A DNA stretch of 64,000 nucleotides from Acidiferrobacteraceae bacterium (GTDB taxonomy: Bacteria; Pseudomonadota; Gammaproteobacteria; Arenicellales; UBA868): NCBI GenBank assembly GCA_002721105.1, contig PBJL01000031.1, positions 16,086 through 80,085 of the forward strand, given 5' to 3'. Each line of letters starts with the position of its first letter. The stretch's first letter is position 1. The position numbers were made by a program, and so were the translations under genes. This document shows positions 33,491-41,688 of this stretch, one piece after another. The notes beneath the pieces were generated by a model. It searched no databases and was not told the origin of the DNA. It saw nothing but the letters and a program-made list of their open reading frames with translations.

Positions 33491-34228
33491 ATGCCTGAAG
33501 CAGAATTTTTGGCACCAACGGATGGCGATCCAGTATTAAAAGAGCCTGAAGGATGGCAGGAACGCGCTCCTGACGGATGGGAGTGGAAAAGCTTATGGGA
33601 AGCGGTAGAAACTGGCGATAATACCTATACTGATGAATTCGTAAAAAAGGCTATTGATGAAGGAATTGACCCTCGTGTAATCCTCGATGATGGTTTATTT
33701 CCTGGCTTTGATCTGCAAGGAGATCGATTTAGCGCCCAAGTTATTTTTATACCTGAAATGCTAATTACAGCGCGAGCAATGAAAGCTGGTTTAGCATTAA
33801 TCAGGCCATTATTAGCAGCTAGAGCAGAGAAACCTGTTGGGACTTTCGTCATGGGTACTGTGTTAGGGGATATGCATGATATCGGCCAATCAATTGTTAC
33901 AATTATGCTTGAAAACGCTGGATTCAATGTAATAAATCTTGGCACCGACATACACCCTGATAAATTTATTGAAACTGCAGAAAAAGAAAAAGCGGACTTG
34001 GTGGGGTTCTCAGCTTTACTTTCAACAACCGTATACTATCAAAAAGTTACCATTGAAGAGTTTGAAAAAGCTGGACACAGAGATAAAGTTAAAATATTGA
34101 TTGGCGGAGCTCCAACCACACAAGAGTGGGCTGACGAATGCGGGGCCGATGGGTGGGGACGAGACGCTGTCCAAGCTGTAAAATTAGCACTTGAAAAGGT
34201 AAAGGAGCCCCGGGCCTCTTGGAATTGA
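33491..34228 (+). CDS. Corrinoid (B12-binding) methyl carrier protein
   Basis: A 245-residue two-domain cobalamin carrier. Residues about 35-115 form the helical cap domain and 116-240 the Rossmann-like B12 domain. The lower-ligand motif D-x-H-x-x-G is Asp127-Met-His129-Asp-Ile-Gly (GDMHDIGQ); the downstream SAL and GGA motifs of the family are present (VGFSALLSTT, ILIGGAPTT). It shuttles methyl groups between the UroD-type and pterin-type methyltransferases. A 30-residue acidic N-terminal extension precedes the cap. A good ribosome site (AAGGAG) is placed 50 bp after the MT I gene, showing tight coupling. Confidence 0.92.
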   Translation: MPEAEFLAPTDGDPVLKEPEGWQERAPDGWEWKSLWEAVETGDNTYTDEFVKKAIDEGIDPRVILDDGLFPGFDLQGDRFSAQVIFIPEMLITARAMKAGLALIRPLLAARAEKPVGTFVMGTVLGDMHDIGQSIVTIMLENAGFNVINLGTDIHPDKFIETAEKEKADLVGFSALLSTTVYYQKVTIEEFEKAGHRDKVKILIGGAPTTQEWADECGADGWGRDAVQAVKLALEKVKEPRASWN

Positions 34229-34341
34229 TCATCTCTTTAAATCGCATGGTTTTTTACAACTCCTGATGTGTGCGCGCACAGATAATAGACTTCATCGTTA
34301 GTGATCACTTCTGCCACCGTGACGTATTTCACCAATCGGCA

Positions 34342-35274
34342 ATGAAAATAAATCTCGTATTTGGTTTCCTTGGCTCAGGAAAAACCACATTGATTAAGCG
34401 TCATTTGGGAAGTCAACAAGACTTGTCACGCACCGCGGTAATTGTGAATGAATTTGGAGACGTTGGAATCGACGGTAGCATAATCAGCGGTGACAATTTA
34501 GATATTGTAGAACTAAATTCAGGTTGTTTATGTTGCAACCTAAAAGGCCCAATGCTTGATGCAATTCAGGAGCTAGAACAAAACAAGCAAATCGAGACAT
34601 TACTAATCGAGAGTAGCGGGCTTGCGGAACCACTCGACACACTTGAAGCCCTAACAGATAAGAAACTAATAAACACCATCGAAATCGGCCCAATACTTAC
34701 TGTCGTTAGTTTAGCGCACTTCGAAAAACTCTCGGAATTTCTGGGAGATTTTTACATCGACCAGATCCATAACGCTGATGCTCTAATACTTAATAAATCA
34801 GACTTATCAAATGTTGATCAAATTGAAACAGTACGTCACGCTGTACGAGAACTAAACCCAAAAGCTGATATTTTAATTACTCAACAGTGTGACCTTGATT
34901 TGACACATTTATTTGAATCGAATCAAAGAGCACACACGGATTTTGTAACCCATATTGATGGGCTAAAGCGAGCAACAAATCACACTGCCGTTCATAGGCA
35001 CTCCCATTTAGACTCGATTGTAATCGAGAATAGTAATCTCATCACAAAGACCGAATTAGATAATTGGCTCACTACATTGGCCAATGACATTTATAGGGTT
35101 AAAGGATATTTAAATCTCGATGGCCAAAACTCTCTCTTGCAGTATTCAATCGATGAGTTCAACACTGAGGCCGTAAAGAAAATAGATAAATACCAAATGG
35201 TTTTTATCGGACAAACTATCGATAGAGACGAGTTAAAACGACAATACTCTAATCTTGGAACTGTTCACAAGTGA
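34342..35274 (+). CDS. CobW/COG0523-family metal-chaperone GTPase
   Basis: A 310-residue G3E GTPase from ATG 34342; a GTG-started frame from 34270 adds unlikely residues. Walker A is GFLGSGKT at residues 8-15. The metal-binding CxCC motif is GCLCCN in ELNSGCLCCNLKG, the Walker B region is LLIESSGLAEP, and NKSD is the guanine-specificity motif. The family delivers zinc or cobalt to target enzymes. Placed after a zinc-type methyltransferase and a corrinoid protein, it is probably the metal supplier for this operon. Which metal is used cannot be read from the sequence. Confidence 0.85.
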   Translation: MKINLVFGFLGSGKTTLIKRHLGSQQDLSRTAVIVNEFGDVGIDGSIISGDNLDIVELNSGCLCCNLKGPMLDAIQELEQNKQIETLLIESSGLAEPLDTLEALTDKKLINTIEIGPILTVVSLAHFEKLSEFLGDFYIDQIHNADALILNKSDLSNVDQIETVRHAVRELNPKADILITQQCDLDLTHLFESNQRAHTDFVTHIDGLKRATNHTAVHRHSHLDSIVIENSNLITKTELDNWLTTLANDIYRVKGYLNLDGQNSLLQYSIDEFNTEAVKKIDKYQMVFIGQTIDRDELKRQYSNLGTVHK

Positions 35275-35324
35275 ACCCTGTTCGCATTTAAATTTTTCTT
35301 AGCAAATTTGAATCGAATCTAACA

Positions 35325-35993
35325 ATGACTGAAACCACAAGTTCCGCAGCCCGAATCCCCCTGTCGGATCAAGCTTATTCATTGTTACTTGGCAAAATCA
35401 TACGGCTCGAGCTCGCGCCCGGCTCCATCCTTTCGGAAAAAGATTTGATGTCGAGCTTAAATATCGGTCGTACTCCAATCAGAGAGTCATTGCAACGCTT
35501 AGCTAATGAAGGTTTGGTAAATCATTTACCTAACCGTGGCATGTTTGTAGCCGAAATTAGCGCTGCTAGTGTTGGAAATATCTATGAATTTCGCGCTCTT
35601 ATCGAAGGGCACACCGCACGATTAGCAGCTCAAAGAGCGTCTGCTGAAGACCTTAAGGAGCTCGAGTTTTTGCATTCACATCTAAGTGAGTCAACAGCAA
35701 AAGACCGCATTGATGACTACATTGGTTGTGATCAACGCTTCCATAATGTATTAGCGCGCGCCTCCGGAAATACATATCTTCAGTCAGCCGTATCAGAAAT
35801 TTTCAATTTACATTTACGATTATGGTTTTTTATTTCAAGAAAATCCCAAAACTGGCAATCATCTGCCAACGCGCATGAGATCATGACCGAGACTGTTGTC
35901 AATGCTATTCGTGATCGGTCTGCTAGAAAAGCCGAAACAGCAATAACAGAATATATTGCCTCGCGTCATCAAGAGATAATTAAACTTCTTTAA
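35325..35993 (+). CDS. GntR-family transcriptional regulator (FCD subfamily)
   Basis: A 222-residue regulator. The winged-helix N-terminus contains LELAPGSILSEKDLMSSLNIGRTPIRESLQRLANEGLV, the typical GntR recognition region (residues about 22-60). An all-helical FCD ligand-binding domain follows, with the metal-binding His/Asp pattern visible in DQRFHNVLARASGN. It ends just before the converging acyl-CoA synthetase gene (13 bp). Lying 50 bp after the CobW gene, it probably controls the methyl-transfer operon and may respond to its substrate. The target site is unknown. Confidence 0.85.
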   Translation: MTETTSSAARIPLSDQAYSLLLGKIIRLELAPGSILSEKDLMSSLNIGRTPIRESLQRLANEGLVNHLPNRGMFVAEISAASVGNIYEFRALIEGHTARLAAQRASAEDLKELEFLHSHLSESTAKDRIDDYIGCDQRFHNVLARASGNTYLQSAVSEIFNLHLRLWFFISRKSQNWQSSANAHEIMTETVVNAIRDRSARKAETAITEYIASRHQEIIKLL

Positions 35994-36005
35994 CATTCTT
36001 ATCTT

Positions 36006-37706
36006 TTATAGCTCTCCACCGCGTGTGAGCTTTTCTCTGAGTCGTAATTCTTTGCGACTTATCTTGCCCGTACTTGTTAGTGGGAAATCTTCTACAAAAT
36101 CGATTATTCGAGGATATTTAAAAAAAGCGAGGTGATGTTTAACATGCTGTTTCAATTCCTCGGCTAACCGATCTGATGCATCCCCATGGTTACTAAGAGA
36201 TACAAACGCTTTAATAATCTGTCCGCGCTCTTGATCTTCTACACCGATTACAGCCGCTTCAGCAACCGCAGCATGACTTACTAACGCATCCTCAATTTCA
36301 GCGGGGCCTATTCGGTACCCGCCACTTTTAATAAGATCGTCTTCTCGACCTTTATACCAAAAATAACCTTCATCGTCTTGATAGCCGAAATCTCCGGTCT
36401 TAACACGAGTTCCAATTCGTATTTCACTCGTCTTATTAGGATTGTTCCAATATCTAATAAAAAGAGTCGGGTCTTGGTCGCTAGCAGTGATTTCTCCTAC
36501 GGTACCTGGTGAGACTTGATCTCCGTTTTCGTCAACGATGATAATGTCATGACCTGGGTACGCTTTACCCATAGATCCGGGTTTAATCGGCCACAATTTT
36601 TCACAGTTCCCAACAAGATGATTAACTTCTGTCAACCCGTAAAACTCATTAATTGGTATATCGAGAGCCTTTTTCGACCAAGTCAAAACTGATCCCGGCA
36701 GAGGCTCTCCCCCTGTGCCGATCGCGCTAAGCTTGATATTCGGCCAATGCTCTTTGGGGTTATCAATAGTCGCCAATCTTTTTAATGCCGTTGGTGTCAG
36801 AAAACAGTGGGTAATTTCATGACGTTCAAGAAACTCGAAAACCCATTCAATTGAGAACTGTTGGCTTCCAGCAACTACAGTTTGCCCAAAGTACCAACCC
36901 GTCAACATGACATTAAAAATGCCAGCTACCCACGACCAATCTGACAAAGTCCATAAAATTTGATCTTCCTTTCCCATATCCAGTTCGTAGAACAAAGAAA
37001 CTGAAGCCAAATAACCTCTTAATAGAGCTTGTTTGTGCAAAATACCCTTTGGCAACCCTGTTGACCCAGAACTGTATAGCAGCAATGCAGGATCATCTGA
37101 GCCGGTATTTTCTATTTTAAGATTATCACCACCTATCCCATGTATCGCGGCGTGAAAATCAATCTCTCCTTCCCTTGCCCCGCCTGAGACAATCACTGAC
37201 TGAATATTCAATTCAATATTAGCGTCTTTAACGCGATCCCATAAGTGGCGCTGGGTAACAATCCATCTGGCGCCGCAATCATTCAGCACATGCTCTACTG
37301 CGCCCGGACCATAAAGATAAGAGAGAGGAGCTACTATTGCTCCTAGTTTATATGCAGCTAAATGCGCCATTGCACACTCAAGACCTTGTTGAGAAAATAA
37401 CGCTATGACATCCCCCTTTTTTACACCATTAGCTCTCAAAAAATTACCAAATCTATTAGATAATGTCCTAAGTTCGGCATAGCTATAAGTGTGGATATTT
37501 TCTCGATCATCAACACATATTAGTGCTATTTTAGTTGATTTCTCTCCACTAGCGTGCCGATCTACCGTTGCTGTTGCCATGTTGTAATGATCGACATTCG
37601 GAATTTCGAAACTCCCTATAATTTGCTCATATGAAGGGTTTTTTCCGAACATAGCGTGGAGATCATCATCATTCAATTGATCGCCTTGCAAACCTTTTTT
37701 TTTCAA
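36006..37706 (-). CDS. Acyl-CoA synthetase (AMP-forming, acetyl/medium-chain type)
   Basis: A 566-residue adenylate-forming enzyme. The P-loop is LLLYSSGSTGLPKGILHKQ; the A5 motif is NEFYGLTEVN; A7/A8 is TGDFGYQDDEGYFWYKGREDDLIKSGGYRIGP; and the A10 lysine is in STGKISRKELR. It activates a carboxylic acid to the acyl-CoA in the cytoplasm. The substrate class is closest to acetate, propionate or medium-chain acids (AcsM-like), but specificity is not resolved. It converges with the GntR gene and stands upstream of the ADP-ribosylglycohydrolase gene's terminus by 49 bp on the same strand. Confidence 0.88.
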   Translation of the reverse strand: MKKKGLQGDQLNDDDLHAMFGKNPSYEQIIGSFEIPNVDHYNMATATVDRHASGEKSTKIALICVDDRENIHTYSYAELRTLSNRFGNFLRANGVKKGDVIALFSQQGLECAMAHLAAYKLGAIVAPLSYLYGPGAVEHVLNDCGARWIVTQRHLWDRVKDANIELNIQSVIVSGGAREGEIDFHAAIHGIGGDNLKIENTGSDDPALLLYSSGSTGLPKGILHKQALLRGYLASVSLFYELDMGKEDQILWTLSDWSWVAGIFNVMLTGWYFGQTVVAGSQQFSIEWVFEFLERHEITHCFLTPTALKRLATIDNPKEHWPNIKLSAIGTGGEPLPGSVLTWSKKALDIPINEFYGLTEVNHLVGNCEKLWPIKPGSMGKAYPGHDIIIVDENGDQVSPGTVGEITASDQDPTLFIRYWNNPNKTSEIRIGTRVKTGDFGYQDDEGYFWYKGREDDLIKSGGYRIGPAEIEDALVSHAAVAEAAVIGVEDQERGQIIKAFVSLSNHGDASDRLAEELKQHVKHHLAFFKYPRIIDFVEDFPLTSTGKISRKELRLREKLTRGGEL

Positions 37707-37755
37707 TATTGTCTCCTAAAATTAAAAATTTTTGCGAACTTATTTGCAAGTTTAT

Positions 37756-38865
37756 TTATGATTCATGATTTAACAAATAATTCACCGCTTCAATATCTGT
37801 TTGATCCTTAATATGTTGTAATTCAATAAGTGAGCAAATTTTTTCAGCAAGCGAATACATATCTGGTTCAGGGTTCGCCTTCACTACAGTTTCAATCCAG
37901 TCAGTTCGAATTGATTTTGCCCCCCCAAAAGCGCCTGCTAATGCGCCGCCTACGCTAGCATAACTATCTTTATCGCGGCCATACATTACACACCCAATAA
38001 CTGTTTTTTCGAAATTACCTCTTGCTGCTACAAACATTGATAACGCAACAACCAAAGTGTGGGTTGCCTCCGAGAATAAGTGGCCCCATTCGAGTAGTTC
38101 ATACAGCGGCTCCCGTATTTTGAATACATCATGCTCTTTTTGCGCAATTGTTACAGCTGCTTCGAGAAAAGTTATATTTGGATCATAGCGCCATTCCAGT
38201 TCCTGCCAATATTTACCCTCACGTTTTCGAGAGAAAGTAATATGAGAATCTTTTGCTGTTTGAATGATAGACTCAACGGTCGCATTTGAGCGAATGGATT
38301 CACTTACTGCGGCTGCCATAATAGCGGCGGCGGTCTTAGCATAACCCTCAGCAAACCACCCAAGATCGAAACCTAATTGATATGCTTCATATGGCTTGCA
38401 GGCCAGTATTATTCCAAGGGGAGAATTTCCTATAATCGCACCGTTGGTAGGCTCGCCGCTGAAAATAACCTTATCTTCTCTCCATATAGATTTTAGGTAG
38501 TATTCTTCAATAAATGCTTTATTAATTTCTCGTGGTGCATGTTGGTACGCTTCAATTAATACCTCAGTTAAATGCCCTGTGCGAGGAATTCCTTCAGCTC
38601 TAAGAATAGCTTCACAGTATAAATGTTTTAATCTAGTATCATCGGTATACACACCAATACAATCTCCTTCACCAAAATGACCATGCATCGTTTCCGCACG
38701 CTCATATGGTAGAAATCGGTCAACGACACCATATTTTTTCATCAATTCCTCGTGACTATATTTTTCCACTGGACCACCTAAGGCATCCCCTATTGCCCCT
38801 CCAATTAAACTACCATAGACTTTGTCAAATAACCTTGTTTTGGCCAATCTATATTCTCCAAACAC
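37756..38865 (-). CDS. ADP-ribosylglycohydrolase (DraG/ARH) family protein
   Basis: A 369-residue protein of the ARH fold. The N-terminal motif is GSLIGGAIGDALGGPVE. The first metal cluster is YTDDTRL (usually TDDT), and the second is GRDKDSYASVGGALAGAFGG, in which the typical GGD-D-T pattern is altered to GRDKDS. It may remove ADP-ribose from proteins or nucleic acids, or hydrolyse another N-glycosidic bond. The start is a GTG at 38865; a TTG at 38847 has the better ribosome site (GGAG), so the true N-terminus may be six residues shorter. A nucleoside phosphorylase gene diverges from it, consistent with nucleoside-derivative salvage. Confidence 0.8.
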   Translation of the reverse strand: MFGEYRLAKTRLFDKVYGSLIGGAIGDALGGPVEKYSHEELMKKYGVVDRFLPYERAETMHGHFGEGDCIGVYTDDTRLKHLYCEAILRAEGIPRTGHLTEVLIEAYQHAPREINKAFIEEYYLKSIWREDKVIFSGEPTNGAIIGNSPLGIILACKPYEAYQLGFDLGWFAEGYAKTAAAIMAAAVSESIRSNATVESIIQTAKDSHITFSRKREGKYWQELEWRYDPNITFLEAAVTIAQKEHDVFKIREPLYELLEWGHLFSEATHTLVVALSMFVAARGNFEKTVIGCVMYGRDKDSYASVGGALAGAFGGAKSIRTDWIETVVKANPEPDMYSLAEKICSLIELQHIKDQTDIEAVNYLLNHES

Positions 38866-39063
38866 TAGTAAAACCTACTATCATCTAACATACAAAAAAT
38901 ATATTATAGCTATGCAATCTAAATAATTTTTTTTAAAAAATAACTATTTAAACTTTAACTCAACCGCCATTACTCATAATAAACAATTACCGTCGGGCTA
39001 AAATTAATGTCTAATATTTTACTTTATTGCTACCTTAGGCATTAGTCATTATTAATTTTCCAC
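38866..39063. promoter_or_regulatory. AT-rich divergent intergenic region
   Basis: A 198-bp, very AT-rich stretch separates the divergent ADP-ribosylglycohydrolase and nucleoside phosphorylase genes and must hold the promoters of both. It contains homopolymer-rich tracts (for example T8A6 at about 38928) but no dyad that I would call an operator. Confidence 0.4.
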
Positions 39064-39789
39064 ATGAATCATACCAAAGAAGAGTGGATGAAACTTTTAG
39101 GCATCGAGAAGTCTGAAATTCCCGATATCTTGATTATGGAGGGCATCTGGTGGGAAAAAACTGCCTATAAAAACCGATTGACAGAATTAGAAAATCCACG
39201 AAAGCTCAATTTTCCCAATATGTATTTGGGTCGCACCAATGGCCGAAATGTTCTTTTCTGTTGCGCATATGGCGCGCCAAGAGCTGTAGAGCCTGTTCAT
39301 ATCTGTGGCATTTTAGGAACTCGTCGTGTTGTTCAGATTGGCTCTTGTGGTTCTTTGCAGATTAAGATAAGAACCGGTGATATAGTTATTCCGAATCCTG
39401 CTCAGATCGGTGAAGGCGCTTCTCAGTATTACGAAGGACATATTAAGTCATATCCCAACAAAAGCCTTGCTTCCGAGGCTTTTAAAATATTAAACAGTTA
39501 TGACCTAAGTGTCCATCAAGGGCTTCACTTGACGACGTCAGCCCTTTTTCAACAAAATTTCGATACAATAACCAAGTGGAGCGAAACTGGATACCTTTCC
39601 GTTGATATGGAAACTTCTGCTGTATTTTCCGCCGCAAAATATTTTAATATGGAAGCAATATCACTGGTTTTTGTGTGGGATGAACTGCTAAATGAGCGAA
39701 CATGGTTAGATACTTTTTTGCCTGAGGAGACACAAAAGCAGAAAAACGCAAATAAGTTAACATTTAAAACAGCACTCGCATTAGCTTAA
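39064..39789 (+). CDS. Nucleoside phosphorylase family (uridine-phosphorylase-like)
   Basis: A 241-residue protein of the PNP/UDP family. The phosphate/base-binding segment is RVVQIGSCGSLQIKIRTGDIVIP, and the ribose contact is the VDMETSAVF motif (Met-Glu pair). An acid residue follows in VFVWDELLN. It would split a nucleoside with phosphate in the cytoplasm. Whether the base is a pyrimidine or a purine-like compound is not clear; the LNERTWLDTFL region is atypical of housekeeping Udp. It lies 20 bp upstream of the rhodanese gene on the same strand. Confidence 0.82.
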   Translation: MNHTKEEWMKLLGIEKSEIPDILIMEGIWWEKTAYKNRLTELENPRKLNFPNMYLGRTNGRNVLFCCAYGAPRAVEPVHICGILGTRRVVQIGSCGSLQIKIRTGDIVIPNPAQIGEGASQYYEGHIKSYPNKSLASEAFKILNSYDLSVHQGLHLTTSALFQQNFDTITKWSETGYLSVDMETSAVFSAAKYFNMEAISLVFVWDELLNERTWLDTFLPEETQKQKNANKLTFKTALALA

Positions 39790-39809
39790 CATCATATGGA
39801 GAAATAGAA

Positions 39810-40193
39810 ATGGTAGAGAATGTTTGGTTATTAGTTGAAAATGCGGAGAAAGATATTGACTGCTTGTCTGTGGAACAATTTTCAAATGAGCTCGAAGCTG
39901 GCACCGCTATAGGACTTGATATACGAGATACCAGAGATAAAGCGCGACAAGGCTCAATTCCGGGCACTAAGCACGCACCGAGAGGAATGCTGGAATTCCT
40001 AACTGACCCTAACTCTGGGTACCATGATGAAATATTTGATCCAACAAAACGTTATATTTTGTACTGCGGCTTAGGAGGCCAATCTGCATTAGCCGCTAAG
40101 ACAATGCGAGAAATGGGTTACAACAACGTCGGCCATCTAGAGCCTGGCCTAACTGGTTGGATAGAAGAAGGAAAACCCATCGAAAAAGATTGA
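39810..40193 (+). CDS. Rhodanese-domain sulfurtransferase
   Basis: A 127-residue single rhodanese domain. The catalytic cysteine and its loop are in ILYCGLGGQSALAA, after the Asp-rich LDIRDTRDK. The substrate-contact turn GTKHAPRGMLEF is also present. It transfers sulfane sulfur between thiols or to cyanide. It follows the nucleoside phosphorylase by 20 bp and precedes the FAD oxidase by 79 bp; a shared transcript is possible, but no functional link is evident. Cytoplasmic, no signal peptide. Confidence 0.85.
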   Translation: MVENVWLLVENAEKDIDCLSVEQFSNELEAGTAIGLDIRDTRDKARQGSIPGTKHAPRGMLEFLTDPNSGYHDEIFDPTKRYILYCGLGGQSALAAKTMREMGYNNVGHLEPGLTGWIEEGKPIEKD

Positions 40194-40272
40194 AATCAAA
40201 AAAGACCACCGAATTTCTTTATAGTTAGATTAAATGATTTCCTTGAATAGACAAATTTATAGAGACGTATAG

Positions 40273-41673
40273 GTGTTTATCGAGAGCTTAAAATCCATCG
40301 TCGGTTCAAAGTTTGTCATTGAGGATCAAACCCAGCTCTCCTCATTTATAGAGGAAGCGCGTGGAGACTTTAAGAGCGAAACTCGCGCGCTAATCTTCCC
40401 AAAATCAACTGAGGAAACGGCTGCGATTGTCTTGGAGTGTAAAAAAGCAGGAATATCAATCGTTCCGCAAGGTGGAAACACTGGACTTTGCGGTGGAGCA
40501 GTTTCAAAACAAGATCAGATAATACTGAACTTGAGTCGTATGAACCAAATTCTTGCCATTGACAATATCAATGACACCCTTACGGTTGAGGCAGGTTGTA
40601 TTCTTAATACCATCCAAGATTTTGCTAAGGAGCATGATAGATACTTTCCACTTAGTCTTGGGGCAGAAGGAAGTTGCCAAATTGGTGGAAATTTATCTAC
40701 AAATGCTGGGGGTATTAATGTACTTCGTTACGGAAATGTGCGAGATCAAGTATTAGGTCTTGAGGCAGTTTTAGCAAATGGCGAAGTTTGGAATGGCATG
40801 ACCGAACTCAGAAAAAACAACACGGGATATGATCTGAAAAATTTATTGATCGGATCGGAAGGAACTCTCGGCATAATCACCAAAATTGTTCTTCGATTAT
40901 TCCCACTTCCACGTCAAATTGAAACTGCTTTTGTGGCGCTCTCTAATTTAGAGTCTAGTTTAGAACTGCTAGCTAACGCTCGTTCAAACAGTGGTGGTGC
41001 ATTGTCAAGTTTTGAGCTCATTCCAGGTCTCGGGATAGAGCTCGCTGAGAGATACATTGCGGGAATTAATAATCCTCTAGAAAGTGTGCCTAATTGGTCC
41101 GTGATAATGGTTTATAGCAGTAGTTCGGAAGAGCATAATTTACAGGCCTCTCTCGAAGCCACTCTCAGTAATGCTTTTGAGTCAGGAATATTGACAGACG
41201 GTGTAATAAGTCAAAATCAATTACAAACTAAACAAATATGGGCAATTAGGGAGGGTCTTCGAGAAGCTCAAACTATGGAGGGTGTCGCTTTCACTCATGA
41301 TGTTTCTGTAAAAGTGTCGCAGGTTCCAGACTTAATTAAGCGAGCCGCTAACGATGGTGAGAGAATTGTACCAGGTGTACGTGTATATCCATTCGGGCAC
41401 GTTGGTGATGGGAACATTCACTTAAGTTTTCTACAGCCAAATAAAATGGATAAAAATGTATTTCAGACTAAGAAGATGGAATTTAGCAAATTAATTTTTG
41501 ACATTATTAATGAGTTTAAGGGCTCATTCAGCGCTGAACATGGCATTGGTTTGCTTCGCCTTAATGAAATGTCTCTTTACAAAAGTCCTACAGAAATTGG
41601 CATGATGTTGCGAATAAAGGATGCGTTAGATCCGGAAGGGATTTTGAACCCTGGGAAAGTTATCCCACGTTAA
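40273..41673 (+). CDS. FAD-linked D-2-hydroxyacid dehydrogenase (D-2-hydroxyglutarate/glycolate type)
   Basis: A 466-residue flavoprotein of the VAO/PCMH family starting with GTG. The FAD pyrophosphate loop is PQGGNTGLCGGA. Further motifs are the IGGNLSTNAGGINVLRYG stretch and the C-terminal metal and substrate site YPFGHVGDGNIHLSF and SAEHGIGLLR. These match D-lactate, D-2-hydroxyglutarate and glycolate oxidase subunit D enzymes, most closely the hydroxyglutarate type. It is a single-subunit form with no GlcE/GlcF partner encoded beside it. It probably feeds electrons to a quinone or electron-transfer flavoprotein. The stop is 15 bp from that of the converging exporter gene. Confidence 0.85.
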   Translation: MFIESLKSIVGSKFVIEDQTQLSSFIEEARGDFKSETRALIFPKSTEETAAIVLECKKAGISIVPQGGNTGLCGGAVSKQDQIILNLSRMNQILAIDNINDTLTVEAGCILNTIQDFAKEHDRYFPLSLGAEGSCQIGGNLSTNAGGINVLRYGNVRDQVLGLEAVLANGEVWNGMTELRKNNTGYDLKNLLIGSEGTLGIITKIVLRLFPLPRQIETAFVALSNLESSLELLANARSNSGGALSSFELIPGLGIELAERYIAGINNPLESVPNWSVIMVYSSSSEEHNLQASLEATLSNAFESGILTDGVISQNQLQTKQIWAIREGLREAQTMEGVAFTHDVSVKVSQVPDLIKRAANDGERIVPGVRVYPFGHVGDGNIHLSFLQPNKMDKNVFQTKKMEFSKLIFDIINEFKGSFSAEHGIGLLRLNEMSLYKSPTEIGMMLRIKDALDPEGILNPGKVIPR

Positions 41674-41688
41674 ATTCAGCTATATACT

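Noticed and set aside
32271..34228. Chloromethane utilisation genes (CmuA-type)
   Set aside because: CmuA is a fusion of UroD-type and corrinoid domains, while these are separate genes. Domain content alone cannot assign methyl halides as substrate.
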